This document shows positions 1-7,761 of a DNA stretch of 64,000 nucleotides, piece by piece. The position numbers were made by a program, and so were the translations under genes. The notes beneath the pieces were generated by a model, which was given only the letters and a program-made list of their open reading frames with translations, searched no databases and was not told the origin of the DNA. The number at the start of each line of letters is the position of its first letter. Within the stretch, counting starts at the first letter, position 1. The DNA comes from Dyella lutea (GTDB taxonomy: Bacteria > Pseudomonadota > Gammaproteobacteria > Xanthomonadales > Rhodanobacteraceae): assembly GCF_024158035.1 (NCBI RefSeq), contig NZ_JAMZEK010000003.1, positions 372,001 through 436,000 on the forward strand. Direction: 5' to 3'.

Positions 1-21
1 GCGCTGCAGGAACTCACTGCG

Positions 22-1044
22 GTGCCGGCGGTGGCGCCCGACATCCATGCGCCGCGGCCCGCCCTGGCGTCGTCGGTCGAGGCGGTGCTCGCACGGCTGG
101 CCACCTGGTCGAGCGACTTTGCCGCCGGCAGCGCACCGGCCACGGTGAAAGCGGTGCGCTCGGACTGGACCCAGTACCTCGCCTGGTGCGAAGCGACCGG
201 CATGACACCCCTGCCCGCCTCCGTGGACCAACTCGAGGCCTTCCTGGCAGCGGCGATCGACAAGGGGCGCAAGCGCGCCACCGTAGACCGTTATCTGTAT
301 ACGGTTGGTCTGGTGCACGTCGCCGCGGGCCTGCCGAGTCCGTCGAAGGATCCGGACTGGCCGGTGAAATGGAAGAAGCTGATCCGGCGCCTGAAAGGCA
401 CCGGCGGCCATGCTCGCAAGCAAGCCGGCGAGCTCGACAGCGCCGGTGTCGAGACCATTCTGGCCACGCTCGGCGACAGTCCGCGCGACCTGCGCGACGC
501 CGCGCTGCTGGCGATCGCCTCGGACACGCTGTGCCGCGAATCGGAGCTGGTGGCCATTTGCGTCGAGCACCTTCACCACAACCGTCGCCGCAACACCTGG
601 TCGCTGCACGTGCCTTTCTCCAAGACCAACCAGGACGGCGCTGCGCCGGACTATCGCTTCGTGAGCTTGGCCACGATCGCCCGGGTCCGCGCCTGGCAGG
701 CGGCAGCCAACATTACCGCCGGCGCCCTCTTCCGCCCGCTCGGTGGGCGGCCTAAGGCGACGGGGGATTCAGCTGAGGCGTTGCTGCCGCAGGAAGTGGC
801 GCGGATCTTTCGGCGGCGGGCGAAGGCCGCCTGCTTAGAGAACGCCAGCAGCATAAGTGGGCATTCGACGCGGATCGGTTCCGCGAACGACCTAGCCGAG
901 CATGGCGCCACCGGGACTCAGATACAGTTGGCGGGCGGGTGGAAGACCGATCGCATGGTGTCGTACTACACACGCCGATCCAATGCAGGAGCCAATGCCA
1001 TGACCACTCTACGTCTCACCGCGACTTCCAAGAAGACGGACTAG
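22..1044 (+). CDS. Tyrosine recombinase/integrase (island-associated)
   Basis: Site-specific DNA recombinase of the phage-integrase fold, expected to cut and rejoin attachment sites when the island moves. The N-terminal half (about residues 20-125) is a SAM-like core-binding domain. The catalytic half carries Arg172 (in CRESEL), the H281-x-x-R284 box (GHSTRIG), Trp307 in place of the second His (GGWKTD) and the Tyr nucleophile at 315/316 (SYYTRR). These are the expected R-H-R-W-Y residues. The start shown is a GTG; the frame stays open to the window edge, so the gene may begin further left. It lies 32 bp before a NERD-NTPase gene on the same strand. The family is secure; its target site is unknown. 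Confidence 0.9.
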   Translation: MPAVAPDIHAPRPALASSVEAVLARLATWSSDFAAGSAPATVKAVRSDWTQYLAWCEATGMTPLPASVDQLEAFLAAAIDKGRKRATVDRYLYTVGLVHVAAGLPSPSKDPDWPVKWKKLIRRLKGTGGHARKQAGELDSAGVETILATLGDSPRDLRDAALLAIASDTLCRESELVAICVEHLHHNRRRNTWSLHVPFSKTNQDGAAPDYRFVSLATIARVRAWQAAANITAGALFRPLGGRPKATGDSAEALLPQEVARIFRRRAKAACLENASSISGHSTRIGSANDLAEHGATGTQIQLAGGWKTDRMVSYYTRRSNAGANAMTTLRLTATSKKTD

Positions 1045-1076
1045 ACGCATCTTTCTCGCGCTGGGGCACCTCTTTT

Positions 1077-4000
1077 ATGAAAAACGATTTGCCTAGCGCG
1101 GTCGAGATCTATATTGGCGCTCCGATTGAAGTGCGCTCTGAGCAGCAGGTATTGCGCAAGATCGTCAGGGCTCTAGAGGCCATGGGCCTAGCTGCCCACG
1201 TCTTCTGCAATTTCCACGTTGGCGGGCGTCAGGTCGACTTCATGGTCGCTACCGCGCGCGCCACGCTGGTCATCGAAGTCAAAACCTTTGCAGGTCCCGT
1301 GCGAGGTCGGCAAAACGGGCAGTGGCGACGACTCGATGCGGAAGGCAGCCGTGGGCTCGGCAACCCCTATCAGCAAGTGTTATATGCCAAGAATGCCCTG
1401 CGTGACGCCATGCGTGCATTAAGCGATGACGTCGTCGGCTACCCGAATGCATGCATCGTAGTTGAGCCGCGACTTCCGCCGGATTCTGACGTGGCTGTGG
1501 ACGATTACAAAGTCACGCTCATCAATGGAGATGACATCGCGACAGTCCTGAACTCCCCGTCGCAAGCCCGCTGGTCATACAGCCAGTGGAGGAACATGGC
1601 TGACCACCTTGCACTGCGCAAGGTACCCACAATCGATGCTGCTTGGTCGTCCGCACTGCTGCACGCCGAGGACGAGGTAGCGCGATATACGCGCGCCTTT
1701 AAGGAGCTCTATCAGCGGGAGGCAGACACCCTGCTTTTAGACACCTATGCACTGAATGGCTCTGCGATCGACACGCCCACTTATGTTGACTACGTGGTGA
1801 AGACGCGCCGAAGTTCGCTGGTTTTTGGTCCTTCGGGGTGCGGAAAGTCGCTCTTAGCCGCGCGGGTCGCCCTGGCCTGGCAAGACGGTGGCGGCATCAG
1901 CGTGTTGCTTGCCGCGAAATATTTTGAGAACGACTTTCGACAGTTGCTAGACCGTGATCTAGGACTGCTTGACACTAGCTCATCAGCGCTTTTGAACGCC
2001 GCGCGCCGATTGGCTTCGCCTCTCCTCGTCGTAGTGGACGGTTACAACGAAGTGCCTGCGTCTCAGCGATTGGCATTGACGCGAAGCCTCCGCGCGGTCG
2101 CCCGTCGCTATGGCGCCACAGTACTGGTGACAGCCCAGGGGAACATCGAACGTCCCGACCTTCTTGAGCTTGCGGCCGTTTCCGTGAGCGAGCCATCCCC
2201 CCCGCTGAAAGAGCAGATCGCGTATGCCAGCGACGGCGCTCCGGCTGGTGAAGTGATCACATCGATGTTGGCCTGCATATCTTCTGGGCTTGAAGCGAGG
2301 CTCTTGGGTGAGGTCAGTACCTCGCTCGGAGCGACTGCCAATGGCCCGATGCTCTTTGAAGCCTACATCCGTCGAAGCCTCGGGGACGCTGCGAACCAGG
2401 GAATCGCTTTGCTATCGCGCGTCTCGGCCGAGCTGACGCGGCGCCTGTCCTTTAGCCTGTCAGTTATGGAGTTTGATCGGCTGGCTAGCGAGTGCAATGT
2501 TCCTCCGGAGGTGTATCGCAGAATTATCGACAGCCGCATCCTGGTACGGCGCGGGCCAAGGATCAGCTTTTGGCATGAGCTCTTCTTGACCGCATTCTCG
2601 GCCGAGGCAGCTGTGCGTGACGCTCAAGGAAGTTCCGATGCACTGCTTCGGTCTATCAATGACCCGCGCTACGCTGACAGCCGGCGTTTCCTTATCGCTG
2701 CCATTGATGATGATCAGCTCCTCGATGCCGTGCTCAAGCAGGTTACCCAGGCTGACCTGCTGAAGGCATGTAATGAAGGTAGGTGTGGCAGGAAGGCACA
2801 GTTGTGCTTGCAGCGCCATCTTGACCACTTGTGGCAGAGGGCATTGGAAGAGGTAAAGCACCTGCAATTCGAGATTATTGAATCTGCGTCACCTCATATC
2901 GCCTTGGTGGATGAAACCCTGCAAGCTTGGACAGCAAGCGATTACGCCCGGCTAGAGGTCTTAGGTCATCTGTTCAATGATGGCTTAAACGTCGATCGTC
3001 TGATGGAGGGAGCCGCCTGCCTCGATGCAACGCTCGCCCGCAGCGCGACGCAGCTTCGCGAAATTTCGGAGAAGCACAAGATGCCTCTGCGAAGTGGTTT
3101 ATTTGAGATTGCCTACGGCCGCCAATCGAGCCCCGTGATGCTGTCACGACTATTTGCGTGCCTCGTGAGCGGCCTATATCGCATCGGACAGCGATCAACG
3201 CTACCGGCTGACCACGCAATCGTTGATGCATGGATCAAGACTACTACGCCGGGTCAGCGGTACTTACTGCTATCGCGCGCCTGGTCCATGTCTGATGCTC
3301 AGGCACTCCTACCCTTCGTCCTTCCACTTTTTGGTGAGGCTTGGCGATACCAGCCCTACCACTTACGACTTCAGCTAATTGACTTTGCTCATGTGGTTAG
3401 CCGTTACGACGTCGAGGATCCATTGCGCAACCAGTTGATTGTGGCGATGGATGGCCTTTTGAAGGAGGTGAATCCTCTACTGGCCGGCATGATCCTGGAT
3501 GTGCTTCAGCAACTTGGTGCGTTGGTGGATGAAGAGGCAGAGCATGTGGATGTGGTTCGAGGTGAGATACATGACCTCCTCAGTCTTCCACCCGATGACT
3601 ATGCCAACGCGCGAGCGCGTGCCGTTTTTGATGCCCAATTTGACCATCCGTACTCTAGCGCCTATATCGAGGCGATGAAGGAGTTGACGGCGGACGAACG
3701 AAAACGTCTTTGGATGATGGCTTGTGAGGGCACTGAGCATGCAGGGCTGTTTCTAGCTGGACTGATCCAAGAACTCGTTGCAACCGGTGATCCCGCGGTG
3801 GCCCGCGCGATGGGTAAGTGGGTAAACATGCCTGACGCGCGGAGTGTGATGCCGCAAGAAGCCCTTCGTGTCTATATTCAGGCGCATGTGGGGTTGGGAA
3901 CGCTCGGCGTTCCATTGCCAGCATTTCAGCAGGAGGACTTGGTATCAGCGACTCAGATTGCGCTGCGTGTATGTGCGCACCTCTGCTATTGGCTCGCGCG

Positions 4001-4478
4001 GCGCGATCTTACACAGGCGGTGACGGAGGCCGCTACTGAGCCTCTACTTCACGCACTTCTTGCCGAGGGCGCGATCGCCGGGGCAGCTGGCGCTGTCATG
4101 GTGACCGAACAAGCGCTAATGGACCGTTGGTCCGCGGCCGGTCGAGAAGGCGCTACCCGAGAGAGGATTTCGCTCACGCGCGCCTTTCCACAAGCGGTGC
4201 TGACAATCAGTCGCAAGACCCTGAACGGCAGCGTTGTGCCGGCGCCCTATTTCGGCTCCTTCGAGGCACGAAGGGGTACAGAAGAAGTGGTCATATTTGC
4301 AATTGGGATACTAGAAAAGTACGGCGACGATACCGATCTTTACCGTTTGCGCGAACTCAGCCTAAAAGATGCCATAGGTACTCATGCCATCCAGGCGATC
4401 AAAGCAATTGAGCGGCGCACTGAGTCGCTGTCGAGCGAAGCGCGCAATGCTCATAAAGGGGGTGATACGTGGCGTTAA
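1077..4478 (+). CDS. NERD-domain nuclease fused to a P-loop NTPase (putative defence protein)
   Basis: Large protein of 1133 residues. Residues about 10-130 form a NERD domain, a PD-(D/E)xK-type nuclease fold, with Asp54 (RQVDFMV) and the E67-x-K69 pair (VIEVKTF). An NTPase follows: Walker A GPSGCGKS near residue 250 and Walker B LLVVVDGYNE near 316-325. The rest is a long helical region without recognised motifs, as in STAND-type sensor proteins. The start chosen is the ATG at 1077, after the integrase stop; an earlier in-frame start at 939 would run deep into the integrase. The 3' end overlaps the next gene by 10 nt, so the two are probably co-translated. NERD plus STAND-like NTPase architecture suggests phage or plasmid defence, by inference. 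Confidence 0.8.
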   Translation: MKNDLPSAVEIYIGAPIEVRSEQQVLRKIVRALEAMGLAAHVFCNFHVGGRQVDFMVATARATLVIEVKTFAGPVRGRQNGQWRRLDAEGSRGLGNPYQQVLYAKNALRDAMRALSDDVVGYPNACIVVEPRLPPDSDVAVDDYKVTLINGDDIATVLNSPSQARWSYSQWRNMADHLALRKVPTIDAAWSSALLHAEDEVARYTRAFKELYQREADTLLLDTYALNGSAIDTPTYVDYVVKTRRSSLVFGPSGCGKSLLAARVALAWQDGGGISVLLAAKYFENDFRQLLDRDLGLLDTSSSALLNAARRLASPLLVVVDGYNEVPASQRLALTRSLRAVARRYGATVLVTAQGNIERPDLLELAAVSVSEPSPPLKEQIAYASDGAPAGEVITSMLACISSGLEARLLGEVSTSLGATANGPMLFEAYIRRSLGDAANQGIALLSRVSAELTRRLSFSLSVMEFDRLASECNVPPEVYRRIIDSRILVRRGPRISFWHELFLTAFSAEAAVRDAQGSSDALLRSINDPRYADSRRFLIAAIDDDQLLDAVLKQVTQADLLKACNEGRCGRKAQLCLQRHLDHLWQRALEEVKHLQFEIIESASPHIALVDETLQAWTASDYARLEVLGHLFNDGLNVDRLMEGAACLDATLARSATQLREISEKHKMPLRSGLFEIAYGRQSSPVMLSRLFACLVSGLYRIGQRSTLPADHAIVDAWIKTTTPGQRYLLLSRAWSMSDAQALLPFVLPLFGEAWRYQPYHLRLQLIDFAHVVSRYDVEDPLRNQLIVAMDGLLKEVNPLLAGMILDVLQQLGALVDEEAEHVDVVRGEIHDLLSLPPDDYANARARAVFDAQFDHPYSSAYIEAMKELTADERKRLWMMACEGTEHAGLFLAGLIQELVATGDPAVARAMGKWVNMPDARSVMPQEALRVYIQAHVGLGTLGVPLPAFQQEDLVSATQIALRVCAHLCYWLARRDLTQAVTEAATEPLLHALLAEGAIAGAAGAVMVTEQALMDRWSAAGREGATRERISLTRAFPQAVLTISRKTLNGSVVPAPYFGSFEARRGTEEVVIFAIGILEKYGDDTDLYRLRELSLKDAIGTHAIQAIKAIERRTESLSSEARNAHKGGDTWR

Positions 4479-5368
4479 AGTACGACATGCGGTGGCACTT
4501 TACTCCGCCGTCAGCACCTGTGCCCAACGGCGCCATCGATGAGTTCTTTGCGTTTGCCAAGAGAGTGGCTGCCCAAGGGGGACGCCAAGATGTCCTCGAG
4601 ACGTTCAAGGAGCACTTTGCGATTGCAACTGATCGAATTCACAATCGCAGCTCTAGTGAGGCTTGGGCAAGAGCCGATCTCAGAACAATGATGGACGAGG
4701 CATCGGAAAATGCGCCTCGGTTTATAGAAGCATTCTCCGATAGCTGTGAATTGATCAAGCGACAGTCGCCATCATGGGTGGTACCTGACGCGATCCTGAT
4801 CAACCAGGTGATGCAGAAGCATAAAATTCCGTTTGAGCTTCACCCACCGGATTTGTTGTTTGCAGGTACCGGTGGGTCCGAGGCGTTCGTGGACGTGCCC
4901 ACCCGCCCAGCTTCGCTCGCCGACCAGGCAGTCGAGATTTTTCAGAAATCCCTTCAGCGCTCCGAGCGAAGCTTGTCAGAAGGCAGAGGGCGAGAGGCGG
5001 TTCAGGAGCTGATTTGGCTGCTGGAAAGTGTTACCACGACGGCATTCAAAGGTGTGGACACCGACGCCGGGAAGATAGGTGGCACATACTTCAACAAGAT
5101 CGTTCAAGACCTCCGGAAGAAGAAGCGTGGCACGACGTTTGACCAGGCGTTGGACTGGGCCACAAGGTTACATGGCTACCTATCATCGCCGACCGGAGGC
5201 GGGGTTCGGCACGGACTTGATCTCAATACTGGTGTGGCTATGAGTCCACGCGAGGCGCGTCTTTACGCCAACCTCATTCGGAGCTACCTCGCCTACTTGC
5301 TGGCAGAGCATGAGGCGATGACCTCGGTTGCAACAGACCAGACATCGGATAGTCCTCGACGTCAGTGA
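4469..5368 (+). CDS. Hypothetical protein with Abi-C/HEPN-like C-terminus, partner of the NERD-NTPase
   Basis: 299-residue soluble protein starting at a GTG inside the end of the upstream gene, behind a strong Shine-Dalgarno (AAAGGGGGTGA, 4455-4465). The C-terminal part (about 170-285) is helical and ends in a segment of the type RHGLDLN followed by SPREARLYANLIRSYLAYLL. This resembles the C-terminal domain found in abortive-infection proteins, where a conserved H/G element precedes a final helix. No catalytic motif could be fixed in the N-terminal half. The 10-nt overlap argues that it acts with the NERD-NTPase as a two-gene unit. The domain assignment is tentative. Confidence 0.65.
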   Translation: MALKYDMRWHFTPPSAPVPNGAIDEFFAFAKRVAAQGGRQDVLETFKEHFAIATDRIHNRSSSEAWARADLRTMMDEASENAPRFIEAFSDSCELIKRQSPSWVVPDAILINQVMQKHKIPFELHPPDLLFAGTGGSEAFVDVPTRPASLADQAVEIFQKSLQRSERSLSEGRGREAVQELIWLLESVTTTAFKGVDTDAGKIGGTYFNKIVQDLRKKKRGTTFDQALDWATRLHGYLSSPTGGGVRHGLDLNTGVAMSPREARLYANLIRSYLAYLLAEHEAMTSVATDQTSDSPRRQ

Positions 5369-5587
5369 TGGAGTTATATCCCCGGTAGGAGCCTGACAAG
5401 GCCCCAGTGGCGGCGGCGCGCTAGCTGCTCGCCGCGGGCTCCTCCCAACGGCGGTCGTTGGCGCACCTCGTGGCGGAAGGCCAGATCGGGGCGGTTTGCG
5501 AGATCTTGAGCCGGACGATTTACAGATTCGCCGGCTGAGCTCCGCGAACGGCTTCCGCCGCGGCGCAGGTTCGATCGCGTCTACTAA

Positions 5588-6454
5588 TCAGGCTGGAATG
5601 CTCAGTGTGACTGTGCCCGTAGCATCCACAGAGGTGAAGCGATCGACAGCACGAACGGCGCCATCATCCACTAGCTCCTGCAAAAGATAGGGCGCCGTCG
5701 CCACTGTCACCGGGGCGGCGGTGTGCCGCAACTCTATACCGACCGCGGGCCAGATTGCCGAGACGTAGGACACTGCCGGCTCGTCGCTCTTCCCAAGTTC
5801 AAAACTGGACCCGACCACCCCAATGACGTGACCATCGCTCGAAAAAACCGGCCCACCGCTCATGCCGCCTTTGGTAGCCGCGTTTGCCTCGAAACACGGG
5901 TATGGGAGCATGACCCTGTCCCGGGCCCGCTCGTGGATCGCGGCGATGGTGCCAGAGGACTCGTGGGGATCAAGACCGACTTTTGCATTACCCTGCTCAT
6001 CCAGACGATGGGTGGAGTGCGGATAGCCGAGCGCGTTTACCGCTTGGTCGACTCTCGCCTGGGCGAGCGACAGGGTTGGCAGTTCCCACGTGAAGTCGGC
6101 CGGCAATTCGGGCGGCTCGCGTAGCTCCACCCACAGGGCCACTACATCGATGGTCGGCGTGTACCCGTAGCCCATCACGGCCCACTTCATAGGGCCGTGA
6201 TGGGCATGCTGGATCGAAAAGTCGATGCCGAACTTCATATCACCGACGATCTCGTGGATGCGGCAGCCGTGGAACTTCTCGGCGACCTCGTCGATGACGT
6301 GGCGCGCTGTGAGCGCGAGGAAGGGCGCGACGAAGAAGCCGGACCCCAAAGGCAGAAGGCTACCGCCGATGGTGTCAGATGCATCGCCTGCGACCAGCAC
6401 GCCCGTGTAGTGGAGCCGGGAATCGCCAGGTCTGGTTGGTTGGTAGGCACTCAT
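5588..6454 (-). CDS. Trypsin-like serine protease
   Basis: 288-residue chymotrypsin-fold protease without a signal peptide, so probably cytoplasmic. The triad is visible: His52 (LTARHVID), Asp103 (TIDVVALW) and Ser199 (KGGMSGGPVF). The GSGFF segment precedes the His block, as usual for the family. Such intracellular trypsin-like proteases occur in bacterial conflict systems, where they act as effectors or cleave partner proteins. The gene is read against the flanking Hachiman and NERD genes and follows a small disrupted reading frame whose stop overlaps this ATG (TAATG). GGAAG lies upstream of the start. The enzyme class is secure; the defence role is inferred from its neighbours. Confidence 0.85.
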   Translation of the reverse strand: MSAYQPTRPGDSRLHYTGVLVAGDASDTIGGSLLPLGSGFFVAPFLALTARHVIDEVAEKFHGCRIHEIVGDMKFGIDFSIQHAHHGPMKWAVMGYGYTPTIDVVALWVELREPPELPADFTWELPTLSLAQARVDQAVNALGYPHSTHRLDEQGNAKVGLDPHESSGTIAAIHERARDRVMLPYPCFEANAATKGGMSGGPVFSSDGHVIGVVGSSFELGKSDEPAVSYVSAIWPAVGIELRHTAAPVTVATAPYLLQELVDDGAVRAVDRFTSVDATGTVTLSIPA

Positions 6455-6713
6455 TACGCTTTTCTTCCGGGTTCCACCGACCAGATGTTGCGCTTGAACG
6501 GCAACATCGGATCAGCGTGCAATGGCGCGGCGGTAAAGATTTCACCGATCGCATTCGCGAAGCGCAGCGTGACCGGGAGGCCGTCCCCACGGCGCTGCGC
6601 CCGATGCCCACTCCAGAGGGCAGGAGTCCCTGGGCCGTCATCGTTTCGTGCTTCAACTGCCAATTTATGCCGAAACCGATCGATGGGATAGGAAATTTCT
6701 CACACTTGATCAT
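6454..6713 (-). pseudogene. Small gene upstream of the protease, split by a likely one-base frameshift
   Basis: Two frames join into one plausible 86-residue product. The first half starts at ATG 6713 (MIKCEKFPIP...) and has about 71% G/C at third codon positions. The second half (DGLPVTLRFANAIGEIF...VEPGRKA) is read in another frame, ends at a TAA overlapping the protease ATG, and has about 75% G/C at third positions there. Outside its own half, the second frame drops to about 49%. Adding one G to the G4 run (CCCC on the plus strand at 6585-6588) restores a single frame. It could be a pseudogene, an assembly error or a -1 slippage site. I do not recognise the family. The tight coupling suggests a protease partner. 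Confidence 0.45.
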
Positions 6714-6967
6714 GAGCCATTTCGACAGGTGCCGCGGGTCGACGTTGCAGGGTCGACCTCGCCCCGGAAGACCGTCGCTGCAATGACCGCCGCTCAGACT
6801 GGAAGAATCGATCTGCTCTTGAGCAAGGCCAGGCCGCTGGGGCTCTCCTTGCCCCGACCGCGGAAAAGTCGGGCACACTGATTCACTCACGCCCAAAGTC
6901 TGTGCTTGACCGGTTCTTCCGTGATCCGGTAGCACTCCCCTTCGAGGACTGAAAGGAATTCGGTGCT

Positions 6968-7759
6968 ATGGATGAACTTGGAATTGATTTCGTGGACGCC
7001 GTGCCGTGGTTTGCACACGCGCAGGATCAGCCGTACGTCTTGATCCATGTAAGCACGGCGAGTGTGGCGCAGCTGGCGGCAAGCATCGGCGTACCACTCA
7101 GGCGTTGCTACATAACCGACGCCGATCTCGATGCCGCTGCGCAGAGAACCGGCGTAACGCGCGCCGAGATCGTCCAATCCAAGCTCCCCGATGCGGGAGC
7201 GACCATGTCCGGCGATTTCGGCGAGGTGCTTGGCTACTTTTATCAGGCGTCCCGCGAGCTGCCGGCCACTGCGATCGGACCGAAGAAGTGGCGCCTGAAG
7301 CAGGACCGGACCAAGCCGGCGCCCAAGTCGGACGTAGTGCATTTCGTGATGCCGAACCGCCCGCACGCCAGTGCGGCGGATGCCATCCTTTGCGCCGAGG
7401 TCAAAGCCAAAGCTACCGCGGGCGCGTCCACCCCGATCACAGATGCCATTGCCGACTGCAAGAAGGATCGAACCAGCCGCCTCGCCAGCACGCTGGTGTG
7501 GTTGCGCGAGCGGGCCTTGACCACGGATCTCGGTGACGTCGACCTGCCGTTGCTCGACCGATTCATCCAAGCAGTGGACAACCCGCCCGTCTCCAAACGT
7601 TTCCGCGCGGTGGCCGTCATCTGCGATGCGCTATTGACCAACGAGCTGGTCGCGGCGCCGAACGAAGCAGATCCGGAGTTCACCCTCGTCGTGATCGGCG
7701 TGCCAAACCTGCAGCAGACGTACACCGCGGCATTCGCTGCCGCACAGGCCTCGGCCTAG
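6968..7759 (+). CDS. hamA: HamA, Hachiman system nuclease subunit (DUF1837)
   Basis: 263-residue effector nuclease of the Hachiman antiphage system. The family signature is present: Glu86 (SGDFGEVLGYFY), the KKW segment, Asp122 (KSDVVHF) and the E144-x-K146 pair (CAEVKAKA). Together these give the PD-(D/E)xK active site. In characterised Hachiman systems HamA is held inactive by the HamB helicase and is released on sensing aberrant DNA, after which it degrades DNA in the cell. Here the stop codon is 2 nt before the hamB start, the standard order for the system. All catalytic residues appear intact, so the unit should be functional. Confidence 0.92.
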   Translation: MDELGIDFVDAVPWFAHAQDQPYVLIHVSTASVAQLAASIGVPLRRCYITDADLDAAAQRTGVTRAEIVQSKLPDAGATMSGDFGEVLGYFYQASRELPATAIGPKKWRLKQDRTKPAPKSDVVHFVMPNRPHASAADAILCAEVKAKATAGASTPITDAIADCKKDRTSRLASTLVWLRERALTTDLGDVDLPLLDRFIQAVDNPPVSKRFRAVAVICDALLTNELVAAPNEADPEFTLVVIGVPNLQQTYTAAFAAAQASA

Positions 7760-7761
7760 TC

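Noticed and set aside
939..1076. Longer start for the NERD-NTPase gene
   Set aside because: It would overlap the integrase by about 100 bp and the added residues do not resemble the family N-terminus.
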